Translations under genes and position numbers: made by a program | The notes under the pieces: model-generated | The model's database searches: none | Seen by the model: only the letters and a program-made list of their open reading frames with translations | What the model was told of the DNA's origin: nothing | NCBI GenBank assembly: GCA_964596695.1 | Contig: CAZQVE010000001.1 | Coordinates: 248,001 to 312,000, forward strand | Source: UBA2112 sp964596695 | GTDB taxonomy: Bacteria; Patescibacteriota; Saccharimonadia; Saccharimonadales; Saccharimonadaceae | Length of the DNA stretch: 64,000 bases | Direction of reading: 5' to 3' | Shown: positions 1-9,774 of the stretch, one piece after another | Numbering within the stretch: position 1 is the first letter of the stretch | Layout: each line of letters opens with the position of its first letter

Positions 1-332
1 TACACACCGAACGCGACCAGTTGCTTGGATTTACAAGTATCGGGCCCCATCGGCATGATGTACTTTTTTCGTTTAACGGTGTCCCGGCTATCGGGTCGGC
101 GTCACGCGGCGAAGTACGGACAATTATATTGGCGCTGAAATTCCTCGAGGTCGATATAGTCCAAGAGGTAACCGAGCAACCCCCTATCGTTCTTCTTGAC
201 GATGTCTTGAGCGAGCTTGACGATAAACGCCAGACGCATCTGGCGACGAAATTTCAGAACCATCAGATTATTATGACGAGCACTAATCCGCCGAGTGTAC
301 TTGGCGATGCAAAAGTTATTCGGCTGCGGTAA
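1..332 (+). CDS. recF: RecF C-terminal part (gene cut by window start)
   Basis: This is the end of RecF, the SMC-like ATPase that loads RecA at gaps and stalled forks. The frame is open from the first bases and ends with TAA at 330-332, so only about the last 110 residues are seen. Visible motifs are ERDQLLGF then GPHRHD, the ASRGE segment typical of RecF near its ABC signature, and LLDDVLSELD, the Walker B/D-loop region. It converges on the next gene and their 3' ends overlap by 17 bases. In many bacteria recF lies next to dnaN and dnaA, so the origin may lie to the left of this window; that is inference only. Confidence 0.93.
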   Translation, partial: HTERDQLLGFTSIGPHRHDVLFSFNGVPAIGSASRGEVRTIILALKFLEVDIVQEVTEQPPIVLLDDVLSELDDKRQTHLATKFQNHQIIMTSTNPPSVLGDAKVIRLR

Positions 333-807
333 CAGGAGGCGCATCGCTTCCTGGCAAGCTGATTGGTTCGTTGATTTCCTGGAGGACGGATTTTGGAACG
401 TCTGGAAATTCGACGGTTGAGAGTAGCGGTACGGGTGGTGTCGTACGAAGTGTCCAGACACCGTGTTTTTTCTGCATGAGGACGCGTAGGGTGTCGCGGT
501 TCATGGAGTCGGTGCCTTTGTATGTCAGTGTCGTGCCGTACCACTCCCCTTTGCCGAACAACTGACCTTGGTTGATACTATAGTCGGTCTTGATCTTCGG
601 ATATGCGGTGGTAAGAACGCCGAGGATCGTCGATTGCTCCTTCTTGAGCCGCGCAGCCAGATCTTTCTTGGTCATTGTTTTTGGCGCAGAGGACGATGAC
701 TTATGGAGTGAAGAATGAGGTGCGGTAGCCGCGCCGTATGCAACCGACCCGATAGCAACGATAATTGTCGCGATGACAATAAGAGTGATTTTTAGCTGCC
801 GGTTCAT
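316..807 (-). CDS. Membrane-anchored protein of unknown function, last gene of secretion operon
   Basis: 163 aa, not recognised. Residues 5-28 form one hydrophobic segment (signal anchor), followed by a Ser-rich linker and a soluble domain of about 120 residues presumably outside the membrane. The end is Pro/Ala rich. It overlaps the upstream PEGA gene by four bases (ATGA), so it is probably translationally coupled and part of the 5678-to-316 operon. Its 3' end overlaps recF tail to tail. It could be an accessory surface subunit of the neighbouring secretion system; this is inferred only from position. Confidence 0.75.
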   Translation of the reverse strand: MNRQLKITLIVIATIIVAIGSVAYGAATAPHSSLHKSSSSAPKTMTKKDLAARLKKEQSTILGVLTTAYPKIKTDYSINQGQLFGKGEWYGTTLTYKGTDSMNRDTLRVLMQKKHGVWTLRTTPPVPLLSTVEFPDVPKSVLQEINEPISLPGSDAPPVTAAE

Positions 808-1448
808 TTCTTTTCCTCTTTATTGCTCAGGGGATTATGAAAATCCTCGAAAACAATCTTAAAGTCAGTCGGGTCATAACCGAACTTTCGTATCCGCTCG
901 ACGGCGTAAAACCGATATCGCGGCGACGGTGTGTCGACTGTCAACGTGATGGACTGATCGGGGTTTGCGATATACCCTATCATGAAATACGGATCCTTAT
1001 ATGGCAGCTTGGTCGTGATTGGGTTGAGCGCGGTGAAGTATTCGCCGTCGTTGTTTGCCTGTATCGAACCGTATGCTTCGTTTTGCCGGTACTGGTCTTG
1101 GTGTTCGGACGCCCATTTTTTAGCCTCGCTACTTTGAGCTATAAGGGATATTGCCACGACGTTTTGATTTTTTTTGTCGGTGACGACGATTTTTTGCGTT
1201 TGCGTTTTGAAACCGTCCTTTTTCGCGGTGACGGTATATGTGCCCGCTGGTAGATAATGCGTGCCGTTACCCTCGCGCTGGTCGTTGAACGTGACTGTCG
1301 CGTTATGTGGTACGACTGACAGTACGACAGGGATTTTACCGTGGCGATCAACGTAAGTTAGGACGCCCCATAGGGTAATCAACGCGACAAGAATAATTCC
1401 GGCTATTTGGAATTGGCGTTTGTGTTCTTGGATGAAGTCGTAATACAT
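804..1448 (-). CDS. PEGA-domain membrane protein
   Basis: 214 aa with a short cytoplasmic N-terminus, one membrane segment at about residues 15-33, then a PEGA-like beta domain at about 40-95. The PEGA core is seen as VPHNATVTFND, an LPAGTYTV turn and a KDGFK strand. PEGA domains are small extracellular beta-sandwiches found on surface proteins. The remaining 110 residues are unrecognised. It lies in an operon just after the lysozyme gene (2-base gap). A second PEGA-like protein (7021-8436) follows the other lysozyme gene, so both modules have the same order. Confidence 0.8.
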   Translation of the reverse strand: MYYDFIQEHKRQFQIAGIILVALITLWGVLTYVDRHGKIPVVLSVVPHNATVTFNDQREGNGTHYLPAGTYTVTAKKDGFKTQTQKIVVTDKKNQNVVAISLIAQSSEAKKWASEHQDQYRQNEAYGSIQANNDGEYFTALNPITTKLPYKDPYFMIGYIANPDQSITLTVDTPSPRYRFYAVERIRKFGYDPTDFKIVFEDFHNPLSNKEEKK

Positions 1449-1450
1449 AG

Positions 1451-2722
1451 TTATAGTGCTGCCGGTTCCAGATTAACTTTTTGACGATACCAGCGGAAAC
1501 TCGGGTCGGTAACACCCTCATGGCCTGCCATTGGCGCGCGTTCGGGACCGGGTATGGATGCTGAAGCTATCTTACTACCAAAGCCTGGTATATCACCAAC
1601 GTATACATAGGTATGATGCGAGTTAATAGCGACATCGCCCGGCTGACGATCACCGGCATCGGTGGCGCTGATAGGTTCCCAGTTCTTCCTGAGCCAGGCC
1701 TCCTGACTTGCGGTCGGTCCTCCGCGACCATTGGAATTATACCCTTTATCGAAGCCGCTGTCGTACATCAGTATAGTGACGAATCCGCCGCAGTCGTCAC
1801 CTTTTATATGCGTCCCACCTACATAGCGGCCTTCCTTCATCGCCTTAGTGACAGCCGCAGCGTAAGCGGGTTTTTGATCGGTTGCGAATATAACCTTACC
1901 GAGGGCTTCCGGCAGACTATTCGTACTACCGTTGATATATCGTGACCATGCGTACTGGGTTGTCATTTGTTGGATGTTACCGTTGCCATAACCCCCCGCG
2001 ACGCAACTGCCGGTTGCCGTATCCCCTGTAGTTGTAGAGTCAGCGAGTAATTGCACGTCGCTTGTCGAGCCAGCTAATGCCGGAGCGTCGCTGTACATGG
2101 TGTAGAATTTCTGCGCGTTACCACCGCGGTTGTTGACGACCTGCGCGTGCGAGTCGGCCGAGCTTTCGTATCCGTCGTGCACGATCACGGCTGCTTCGAC
2201 GGGATCGTTCGTCGCTTTGAGCGCGGTTACTGTATGAGGGTACTTTTCGGTCATTTCTTTCCATGCGTAAGATAACTGGCCGCCCAGATCAGTAATATCA
2301 ACGCCCAGACGATGAGTTTCTTCGACGAGGCCTTTTTGCCGGCCACCTGACGTCCATTGCGCCAAGCCAAATCCGACGCCGGATGTCGGGGTATAGCCCG
2401 TACCTGGTTTCGCGTGTCCGCCACCCTGGATAATCGTCGGATCGAGACCGGACTCGGCCATAAAGTTACCGGCGATACCGGTTGCTTGTGCCAGGGTGAG
2501 ACCGTGTTGCATAAAGAACGTTAAGATCTTTTCCAAATTATCCTTACCACTTAATGTGACGTAGCCGGTCGCCTGGTTGCTTTCGCAGCGCGGGTCGTAA
2601 AACAAAATATCATTGCCTGAATAAAATGCCTGATCATAGGTCGAAGCAGCCTTAACGGTATCGATGAGATATGCCGAAACTAATATAGCCACGGTAATAA
2701 TAGAGAGGAATCGTCTAAGCAC
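1451..2722 (-). CDS. Secreted phage-tail-lysozyme protein with C-terminal NlpC/P60-like amidase
   Basis: 423 aa. A signal peptide (about 1-25) is followed by the motif GNDILFYDP, also seen as TNDILYYDD in the paralogue at 8449. Residues 60-200 match the phage tail lysozyme family: a helical start, then GIAGNFMAESGLDP with the presumed catalytic Glu, and GFGLAQW. The C-terminal 150 residues look like a papain-fold CHAP/NlpC-P60 domain, with DDCGGFV supplying the nucleophile Cys and QPGDVAINSHHTYVYVG the His. It would cut both glycan and peptide bonds of peptidoglycan, a VirB1-like role. It overlaps the upstream giant membrane protein by 8 bases. Catalysis is inferred from motifs. Confidence 0.86.
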   Translation of the reverse strand: MLRRFLSIITVAILVSAYLIDTVKAASTYDQAFYSGNDILFYDPRCESNQATGYVTLSGKDNLEKILTFFMQHGLTLAQATGIAGNFMAESGLDPTIIQGGGHAKPGTGYTPTSGVGFGLAQWTSGGRQKGLVEETHRLGVDITDLGGQLSYAWKEMTEKYPHTVTALKATNDPVEAAVIVHDGYESSADSHAQVVNNRGGNAQKFYTMYSDAPALAGSTSDVQLLADSTTTGDTATGSCVAGGYGNGNIQQMTTQYAWSRYINGSTNSLPEALGKVIFATDQKPAYAAAVTKAMKEGRYVGGTHIKGDDCGGFVTILMYDSGFDKGYNSNGRGGPTASQEAWLRKNWEPISATDAGDRQPGDVAINSHHTYVYVGDIPGFGSKIASASIPGPERAPMAGHEGVTDPSFRWYRQKVNLEPAAL

Positions 2723-5678
2723 TGCTTACTCCCGCGCTGGCACGCGCCGCCTCTATGGTAGGTGCCGGATCGATCGCAGTACCGGTAGTGAGTGGAGAGC
2801 CTTGCCATAATTCAAAGAGTAGATGCGGGGTCGAGTCGCCGCTGCCAGCTCCGCCAATCCGGCCGATTTCCTGACCGGCCTTTACTTTGTCGCCGACATT
2901 GACGAAGACGCCATTTGCTGCCATGTGTCCGTAGACGGTACTCATTTTGCGTCCATTCACTTGATGTTCGATAACGATCCAATTACCGAGGCGCATTGAC
3001 GGGCCGGCTGCCATAACCCTACCGCCATACGCTGCGAAGATTGGCTGACCGGCGGTATCCGCGGGATTTTTAGCGGCGATAGAAACGCCGTTATAATCGG
3101 CAGGATCTGACGCGGTGTGGAATCCATTCGTCACCGTATCGTTGGCGAGTGTTGGGAATGCCCAACCGTTACTGCCGACAGGACCCTTTTGCCCGTCGGC
3201 AAAGCCGGTGGTGCCCGGTGCTGCCGGTTGGTTGCTTTGGTCTGGCTGATCCATTGAGATTTGGATCGACTGATCCATCGTATAGACGCGGAAATGTTCG
3301 TTCAGTTCCTGGTAGGCAGGGTCAAAGCAAGCGCTGCCGTCGCCACTGTCTGGATTTTCGGGGTCTTCCTCGCCCCATCCGGTTGTCCGGTGAGCGCATT
3401 GGTGGAGGAATTTGACGTAGTTCCATGGTTGGCCGTTGTCTTTTGCTTCGCCTGTGTCACTGGCGGGGTCAATATTGCCCGTATCGGCCATCCACTGGGC
3501 GTTTTCCAACGGGTTCATTGCTAACTCTTTATCGCTCATCCAGTAACGGACTTCGCAAAACGGTCCGGCTGTAATTCCGATTGATTGATACATCATATCG
3601 TTACACTGACCGAAATAATTGTTTGCTACGGCGCCAGCGGAGGGTTGGATGATGCTAGCGAACGTCTTAGGCACGAGGCTCGCGATATTCATAATCGCCA
3701 TACTGGCGTTTGTCCGTGATTGCTGGACGGTTGGTACGAGCGAGAAAACCATCGATCCGAGGAACGAATAAGGATTTGTAATATCCAGCGGTGTTGTCCG
3801 TGCCATATAGCGCTCGATAGCAGCGTATTTTTGGGTTGTTTCACGGTTTTTGGCTAGGTAATCCTGTCCGCCCTGCGTTGTGACAGGTGCCATGCCGCGG
3901 CTCTGCGCTACGTCACCGAGTAATCCGGCAGTGCCGACATATGCCGCGTTGCCGGAGTCATAACCATCGATATCCTTGAACACGTCACCGGCGATCATCT
4001 CGCCTAACTGAGACTCAATAAGCGGCGAAGCGAGCTGCAGAGCGAATGATGCGACACCAGAGGCGAGCGTCCAGGTGCCGAATGTTGCTACGCCGGTCGC
4101 GATACCAGCGGCGAAAGCGCCAACCCGGACAAACGGACTCTGGATGTACCGGCACTTTTTACTGATCTCTTTCGGGTTGGGATTGCCGCCGTTTACCATA
4201 CGGGCAATCGTACTTGTGACAGTGTCGAGAATCATCGGCGCGCCGCCACCACCAAGTGAGAACCGTGCATCGTTAGCGCTTAGTTTGCCGACTGTTTCGC
4301 CGGAAGCGATCTTGAAACCCTTGGAGTCGAAGGCATTACCGGTGTTGGGATTATCCATGGTCGGCGGTTTACTGTTGGCGTCGGTCGTCGCTAGTTTTGA
4401 CTCGTCGAGAACCTGTGATTCCGGCTGCGTCGCCATGAGGGTACTTCCGGCGAAACTGACTTCGTCTTCGGTGGCGTCACCCGCCTTGATCTTGTCGCCC
4501 ATCGTCAACACCAGCGCCAGGGCAAACCGGATCGCCTGGTATTTCTTGATAACTTTTGCCAGGGATGAGACGCGTCGGATGGTATTAAACAAACTGCAAC
4601 TCGTGTCGGCGACACTGTCGATCGCGACGCTTTTGACGACCGCGTTTTTCAGTACGCCTGTCGTACCCCCGGCAGAGACGAGCTTTTCAACCCGCTTCTC
4701 CATGTCGTTCGCCGACTTGACCGCATCGGGATCGATCGGTTTGCCGTTTTCGTCGACATAGGTCGTATTGCCGTCTTTGTCCTTGATCGGGGTGATTGCC
4801 TTGGCGTGGGTATCTTCGAGTCCGCCAGCGATGCGGTTGAGGCTTTTTTGGCGCTCTTCGTCAGTGTTACCGGTGATTTTTTCGTTTTTCGTGGCTTTTG
4901 CCCGAGTCAGTACTTGCCGGACGACTGGGTCGCCTAATGTTTTGTATTTGGGATTGTAACCGCCTGTCCAGGCCGCTATGAAGGCTGGATTATTCCTAAG
5001 CTCGTGGTGGAGTTTGGTAGCGTCGTCGATAACTGTTACGCCGTCGTTGTCTATGAAAGTAATCTTACTTATCTTGCCTCGACCGTTTTTGATGTTTTCG
5101 CGGTCGATCTTGATACCGCTGTTGTTTTTTTCGAATTGTTTTACCTGACGATCCGACATCGTCGCGAATCGACACTTTATTTTGACAAGGCCGCAGGAAC
5201 CGGAGGTGGTCTTTTTCATCTTGGCACGCAGAATTGACGCTGAACGGCTGTCAACGGCATGAAGCTGATCATTCAAACTATGCGTAAGAACTTCTTTCAT
5301 CTCGACAATCGCGATACTTGGTGAAAACAGTACGGTCAAAAATCCGCCGCCACCGAAAAGGAGGAAGAGTATCGTTATCATTGAGCTTTTTCCGCGGAGG
5401 TTTTTGGCTTTGAAGAATTGCCGGCGGCGTGAGTTTTGCGGACGTTTCGGAGCGGCGGGGTCGATCTTCTTGACGAAGCTGCCAAGCGCTTCATTTTGCC
5501 GGATCATACCGCCAAGTACGTCGCTTTTACCCCTGTTGTCTGAAGATGATTCGGATTTTTTGTAGTAATCCGGCTCTTGGTCGGAGCTGTGTTGTTCCAG
5601 ATCACGAATATGCCGCCCAGCAGCTGCGCGACGGTCGTATTTTTTATCCAGATTTTCCTCAAGTTTATCAGCTCGCAT
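2715..5678 (-). CDS. Giant membrane scaffold protein with C-terminal degenerate M23 (LytM) domain
   Basis: 987 aa counted from the ATG at 5676-5678. A longer frame to 5846 exists, but its extra 56 residues are unlike the charged N-termini of the paralogues. Charged cytoplasmic N-terminus of about 100 residues, a hydrophobic segment at about 100-125, a long non-cytoplasmic region with the family motif CRFATMSDRQVKQF, Gly/Ala-rich helices, GDVAQSRGM, and YSFLGSMVFSLVP. The last 130 residues are an M23-like beta domain (YGGRVMAAG, YGHM, HLLFELW). The first HxxxD motif reads YNGVS and the final HxH reads HLL, so most zinc ligands are missing and it may only bind the wall. Paralogues: 10304-13570 and 30207-33338. 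First gene of the operon. Confidence 0.8.
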   Translation of the reverse strand: MRADKLEENLDKKYDRRAAAGRHIRDLEQHSSDQEPDYYKKSESSSDNRGKSDVLGGMIRQNEALGSFVKKIDPAAPKRPQNSRRRQFFKAKNLRGKSSMITILFLLFGGGGFLTVLFSPSIAIVEMKEVLTHSLNDQLHAVDSRSASILRAKMKKTTSGSCGLVKIKCRFATMSDRQVKQFEKNNSGIKIDRENIKNGRGKISKITFIDNDGVTVIDDATKLHHELRNNPAFIAAWTGGYNPKYKTLGDPVVRQVLTRAKATKNEKITGNTDEERQKSLNRIAGGLEDTHAKAITPIKDKDGNTTYVDENGKPIDPDAVKSANDMEKRVEKLVSAGGTTGVLKNAVVKSVAIDSVADTSCSLFNTIRRVSSLAKVIKKYQAIRFALALVLTMGDKIKAGDATEDEVSFAGSTLMATQPESQVLDESKLATTDANSKPPTMDNPNTGNAFDSKGFKIASGETVGKLSANDARFSLGGGGAPMILDTVTSTIARMVNGGNPNPKEISKKCRYIQSPFVRVGAFAAGIATGVATFGTWTLASGVASFALQLASPLIESQLGEMIAGDVFKDIDGYDSGNAAYVGTAGLLGDVAQSRGMAPVTTQGGQDYLAKNRETTQKYAAIERYMARTTPLDITNPYSFLGSMVFSLVPTVQQSRTNASMAIMNIASLVPKTFASIIQPSAGAVANNYFGQCNDMMYQSIGITAGPFCEVRYWMSDKELAMNPLENAQWMADTGNIDPASDTGEAKDNGQPWNYVKFLHQCAHRTTGWGEEDPENPDSGDGSACFDPAYQELNEHFRVYTMDQSIQISMDQPDQSNQPAAPGTTGFADGQKGPVGSNGWAFPTLANDTVTNGFHTASDPADYNGVSIAAKNPADTAGQPIFAAYGGRVMAAGPSMRLGNWIVIEHQVNGRKMSTVYGHMAANGVFVNVGDKVKAGQEIGRIGGAGSGDSTPHLLFELWQGSPLTTGTAIDPAPTIEAARASAGVSSA

Positions 5679-5785
5679 AACAGGGGTCTCGTTCTTGAAT
5701 ATTCTAACATAAAGTTGATAACAAGTACAGAGTATGGGATATAGTATAATTCTCGTGGTATTAGCGGGCGCGCTCGTGTGGCATA

Positions 5786-6565
5786 ATGGTAATGAATATG
5801 ACTGTAGACCATGTGTTTTTGTGGCTATCCGTGTTTGTCGCGACAAGCGTTGAGATGGTCGAGGCGTTGACGATTATATTGGCGCTCGGAATAACACGTG
5901 GCTGGCGATCCGCACTGCTTGCAACCGTGGCGGCATTAGCGGCACTGGCGGTTGTCGTGGGTGTGTTTAACAGTGTTATTTCGCAGATAACAGACGAAAG
6001 ATATATTCCGATCGGTCCACTATGGGCGGTCGTGGGCGGCCTGCTGCTGATCTTTGGATTGCAGTGGATGAAGAAAGCGATATTACGTATAGGCGGTATC
6101 TTACCAAGCCGTGACGAAGAGGAAATCTACAAGAAGCTCGTGACCAGCGCGAAAAAAGCCAAAAAAAGCAAACAAGCGATCGACTGGTATAGTTTCACGA
6201 TGGTGTTCAAGGGTGTGCTTCTCGAAGGATTTGAAGTCGTGTTTATCGTTGTGATATTTGGCAGTGCCAGAGGTGAACTTGGTATTGGTGTCACCGCCGC
6301 GCTCGCCGCGCTCGTATTCGTGGCACTGCTTGGACTGGTTATTCATAAACCGCTTTCACGTATCCCGGAAAACTGGATGAAACTGACAGTCGGACTGCTC
6401 CTCGTGACATTCGGGACATACTTTGGCTCCGAGGGAGTCGGTATTTTGTGGCCGCTTGGCGAATGGGCGATCCTGTACCTTCTCGTGTTTTATAGCTTAT
6501 TCTCCTACTTTGCTATTCAGATGGTTCGCGGTTCACGAGCTGCTATGCGAGGAGTCGCGTCGTGA
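5786..6565 (+). CDS. FTR1-like / COG4280-type membrane protein
   Basis: 259 aa with about seven membrane segments in two halves. Each half carries an acidic motif inside a helix: SVEMVEALTIILALG near residue 20 and LEGFEVVFIVVIFG near residue 150. Such pairs resemble the REGLE motifs of FTR1 iron permeases and the related COG4280 proteins, so metal or cation transport is possible but not shown. A basic loop (about 105-130) separates the halves. The first in-frame ATG is at 5786, but ATGs at 5792 and 5798 are also possible. The next gene overlaps by four bases. A TATAAT box at 5745-5750 lies upstream. Confidence 0.75.
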   Translation: MVMNMTVDHVFLWLSVFVATSVEMVEALTIILALGITRGWRSALLATVAALAALAVVVGVFNSVISQITDERYIPIGPLWAVVGGLLLIFGLQWMKKAILRIGGILPSRDEEEIYKKLVTSAKKAKKSKQAIDWYSFTMVFKGVLLEGFEVVFIVVIFGSARGELGIGVTAALAALVFVALLGLVIHKPLSRIPENWMKLTVGLLLVTFGTYFGSEGVGILWPLGEWAILYLLVFYSLFSYFAIQMVRGSRAAMRGVAS

Positions 6566-7044
6566 AATACGTTCGAGGATTCTTCACTTTCTGGAAGCAT
6601 TTTATTCTGGGCGACGACAGTACGATCGCCGTGACGATACTGTGGCTGCTGCTTTTCGTATGGTCGCTGTCGGCGAACTTTTTGAACGGCTGGTTCGTAA
6701 TGCCGCTTATTGTCGCGCTCTTGCTATCGGTACTTTTTTATAACAACACGGCCAAGACTCCCCTCTTTCATGAGCGATCGGACAGGTTTCGTTTTTGTAT
6801 GGTAACAGTATTACCGTTTGTCGTAGTGCTTGGACTACCGCTCCTTGTATTTCGCTATAGCACGGGCATCAGTAATGTGCGGTATACGATTTTGCCGCTT
6901 GTGGTTTATGTAATTATTGCTGCTGTTTTGGCGGTTATCACGTATAAACCGTACAAGAGATTTCCTGCTGTAACAGTGTTTTTATTCGGTGTGGTGGTGT
7001 TTTCGCTGCAGCAAACAGGCTTAGTTGCCTGGCTGCTGAAATGA
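6562..7044 (+). CDS. Polytopic membrane protein of unknown function
   Basis: 160 aa with about four or five membrane helices (roughly 22-40, 45-60, 76-95, 105-125, 130-155) and few charges. Not recognised. GTG start overlapping the TGA of the FTR1-like gene (GTGA), so it is translationally coupled and probably works with that protein, perhaps as a second transporter subunit. Its 3' end overlaps the convergent PEGA/propeller gene by 24 bases. Confidence 0.75.
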   Translation: MKYVRGFFTFWKHFILGDDSTIAVTILWLLLFVWSLSANFLNGWFVMPLIVALLLSVLFYNNTAKTPLFHERSDRFRFCMVTVLPFVVVLGLPLLVFRYSTGISNVRYTILPLVVYVIIAAVLAVITYKPYKRFPAVTVFLFGVVVFSLQQTGLVAWLLK

Positions 7045-8436
7045 GACGCCCGCCAGAGGAACCTTATAGCTGGTGATGTATTCTTTTACCGCCGGAATAC
7101 AGTTTGTCGACGGTGACACGGGGTTAGTGATGATAGAAAAATGAGCGAAGTTTATGTAGTTCAGGTCGCAGCCGCCAATAGTGTTCGGGATAAGGAGATT
7201 AAACTCATGAATTGGAACAGTCGGCGGGTTTTGACCTTGGAGTGGAATCCTATCGAGACGGAACGAAAGCTCTGGCCGGTTGCCGCCCTTTTGGATGGAG
7301 ACGTACACGTAATCGCCGTCGACGCTTGGCTTGATTTGTGACGGGCTACCAGTGACGGGGTCGAACGAGATATACGTTGAGGCCTCACCTGTTGATAGGT
7401 CGAAGCGCATAACTCTGTTGTTGACGCCATATAGCAGCGTGTTGTCGTCGAGCCAGACCGGACTCATGAAATTACCGCTCGGTAACACGCCGATTTTGTT
7501 GAACTTGTCGTCAAAGAGTTCGGATGTGTCACCTGACGTAACGAGTTTTTTTCCTGATGGCGACCATGCCGCCTCGTATGCTTCGCCCTCGATCTGGTAT
7601 TTTTCGCCGTCACGATGAATGATGACGAGATTTCCTTCGCGACGGTTGTTTTTCGCCTTTTGCCACAAAAGTATCGCGTCGTTCGAGACCGTGAGGATTC
7701 CGACGCTTTGCGGTGACGTATAAATCTTCGTGAATGACCCGTCGGCATTACCACGATAAATAGTATGACTGTCTGATACGTACCATGTTTGATCAGGCGC
7801 AACACCGGCACTACTGGAGACATTAACGGTGAATGGCGTTAGTATGTGCGTAACGAAATTACCCTCGATCTTCGTGAATACATAGTGGTTGTTTTTGTCG
7901 GTTCCATAGCCAATACCAAATGCCGGGTTCGCCCACGAGATATTCGTGTAGATAGTACCTGGATCGAGCTTGTTTACTGTCCCGGACGAATCAACACTAT
8001 ATAACCGATGATCGGCGCTGTTTCTGTCGATAAAGCGCAACGTATCTTTCGATGCGGCGATACTAGCAGCACCGAAACTGCTTACCGGCTCGCTTTCGGC
8101 GTTTTTGATGGCGGCATCGCCAAGGTTCATAGTAAGCTCTTTGTGTTCGCCGACGCCGAGCTTTACTATTTTGTTCGCGGTCTGGGACACGCTTTTCACG
8201 GTGATAATATACGTACCAGCCGACAGACGCAGATGAGCGGTATTTCCCCTTTGGTCTACGTCTACTTGGTTTTGCGTGGTGTTCAGGTCTTGGCGCACCA
8301 TGATGGTGTTCGACGAACTATTTGTCGTGATCGTCAGTGTCGCCATGGAAAAGTACCAGACGATTATCCAACCAAATACCCCGAGTAATATAACGATAAG
8401 GGCGACGATGAGCGTGTGTCTTTGTTGGCTTGTCAT
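7021..8436 (-). CDS. PEGA-like membrane protein with C-terminal beta-propeller-like region
   Basis: 471 aa. N-terminal membrane anchor (about 8-32), then a PEGA-like beta domain (about 35-105; LRLSAGTYIITVKSVSQ is the core strand-turn-strand). From about residue 120 there are repeated blade-like stretches such as YEAAWSPSGKKLVTSG and SPVWLDDNTLLYG, typical of WD40/TolB-type propellers, probably outside the membrane. It begins 12 bases after the lysozyme gene 8449-9774 and is the last gene of this operon. The counterpart in the other module is 804-1448, which has no propeller. Likely a surface-exposed binding subunit; the partner is unknown. Confidence 0.8.
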   Translation of the reverse strand: MTSQQRHTLIVALIVILLGVFGWIIVWYFSMATLTITTNSSSNTIMVRQDLNTTQNQVDVDQRGNTAHLRLSAGTYIITVKSVSQTANKIVKLGVGEHKELTMNLGDAAIKNAESEPVSSFGAASIAASKDTLRFIDRNSADHRLYSVDSSGTVNKLDPGTIYTNISWANPAFGIGYGTDKNNHYVFTKIEGNFVTHILTPFTVNVSSSAGVAPDQTWYVSDSHTIYRGNADGSFTKIYTSPQSVGILTVSNDAILLWQKAKNNRREGNLVIIHRDGEKYQIEGEAYEAAWSPSGKKLVTSGDTSELFDDKFNKIGVLPSGNFMSPVWLDDNTLLYGVNNRVMRFDLSTGEASTYISFDPVTGSPSQIKPSVDGDYVYVSIQKGGNRPELSFRLDRIPLQGQNPPTVPIHEFNLLIPNTIGGCDLNYINFAHFSIITNPVSPSTNCIPAVKEYITSYKVPLAGVSFQQPGN

Positions 8437-8448
8437 ACAGTTACCTCC

Positions 8449-9774
8449 TTACCATTTCGGCCAATCTGCTGGCGGCGGCGTCTGGCTAATACCTGCTCCG
8501 CTGTCATGGCCCTTTCCAACGCCTAATGTTTCCAGGAATTTACCAACATCCGTACCGGAGTTGGAAGCGTACGCGTTTGCTTTGCCAGGATAGTCACTCC
8601 AACTGACATAGGAATTTTGACCACCTTCGCTCCAACCTATCTCTAGGTACGTGCCATGGTTTTCGTACTGACATATCGGCTGGTTCGTCGCTACTTTGTC
8701 ACCAACCTTTACGAGCGGCTTACAATCCTCGGCTATGTACATGAAGAGTCCTTTGGCTTTACCGGCAGTGATCTTATATGCCATATATAGGCCAGGATCG
8801 CCCGGCCAGCCGGATCCGCTGCTAGCGGTCTGAACAAGCGTGATTTCTGCCGGGCAGGTGGCGTAGACCGGACCGGAACCGCCATCACCACCGTAGTCGA
8901 GTCCGCCATCCCAGCGCATAGGCGCGGAATTTTTCAGGTCGCGGAATGGGTTCTGGCATTCACCGTTGTCGTTCGCGGGCGCGCTACATCCGTCTGAACC
9001 GGTTGATGAACTCGTGTCGCTTTCAGCGGACAGTGGTGACACATCACTGCCGTCACCCTTGTAAATCGCTGCTTCGACCTCTGGTGGATATGGTGTACCC
9101 TTGGTTGCTTTGTTGTAAATTGCCTGAGCATACATACGGCGGACGGAGGCAGACGCATCTGCCGCATGACGTTCGTATTTAAGTTCGAACACCGACGCCG
9201 CTTCTTCGACGGTTGACGTGGCTTTGACTGCGTCACCGGCTGGTTTTTCGTTCGTGTTGAGCTCATTGACGAGATATTCGAGCTGGACACCAAGTTGATT
9301 CGGGTCTTTACCGGCGTCTTTCGTGGGTCGGATCATCTTGCCGGCCGGTGTCCATTGGACAATACCCCACCCTAAGGGACTGCCGACTATTTGGTCTGCC
9401 GGTGTCTGATCGTTTAGTCCTGTTCCCTGGAATCGCTGCGGGTTGACGCCGGATTCGTGAATCATATTACCAACAATACCGGCCGCCTGTTCGGGGCTGA
9501 ATCCGTGTGCAACAAGGTAGTTGTATGCTCGCTCAGCGTTGTTATCACCCGGAAGTGACGACGCAGCCCCGCCGGTTCCGCATGCCGCGGCGCAATCGTC
9601 GTAATATAAAATATCGTTCGTTTGGCGGAATATTTGCCTTGCCCGCCGTTCGGGGTTGTCGGGATCGCAGAGGTCATTAGTACTTACCGCATAGACAAAA
9701 GCGGCCTGGAACATGTTCAAGAAACAGCCAACAAGCAGGAGTGTCCAGCGGGCTTTCTTGAACCAAGTTTTCAT
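8449..9774 (-). CDS. Secreted phage-tail-lysozyme protein with C-terminal M23-like domain
   Basis: 441 aa. Signal peptide (about 1-30), then TNDILYYDD, a motif shared with 1451-2722. Tail-lysozyme domain at about 80-225, with GIVGNMIHESGVNP (presumed catalytic Glu) and GWGIVQW. After a Ser/Asp-rich linker the last 150 residues resemble a LytM/M23 beta domain (DGGLDYGGDGG, VKVGDKVATNQPICQYE, TYLEIGW), but no HxxxD or HxH zinc motif remains, so this part is probably non-catalytic. Its 5' end overlaps the 175-aa gene by one base. Compared with the paralogue, the amidase domain has been replaced by an M23-like one. Confidence 0.85.
   Translation of the reverse strand: MKTWFKKARWTLLLVGCFLNMFQAAFVYAVSTNDLCDPDNPERRARQIFRQTNDILYYDDCAAACGTGGAASSLPGDNNAERAYNYLVAHGFSPEQAAGIVGNMIHESGVNPQRFQGTGLNDQTPADQIVGSPLGWGIVQWTPAGKMIRPTKDAGKDPNQLGVQLEYLVNELNTNEKPAGDAVKATSTVEEAASVFELKYERHAADASASVRRMYAQAIYNKATKGTPYPPEVEAAIYKGDGSDVSPLSAESDTSSSTGSDGCSAPANDNGECQNPFRDLKNSAPMRWDGGLDYGGDGGSGPVYATCPAEITLVQTASSGSGWPGDPGLYMAYKITAGKAKGLFMYIAEDCKPLVKVGDKVATNQPICQYENHGTYLEIGWSEGGQNSYVSWSDYPGKANAYASNSGTDVGKFLETLGVGKGHDSGAGISQTPPPADWPKW

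Noticed and set aside
5679..5846. 56-residue N-terminal extension of the giant protein at 2715-5678
   Set aside because: The extension is not charged like the paralogues' N-termini and overlaps the divergent promoter region.
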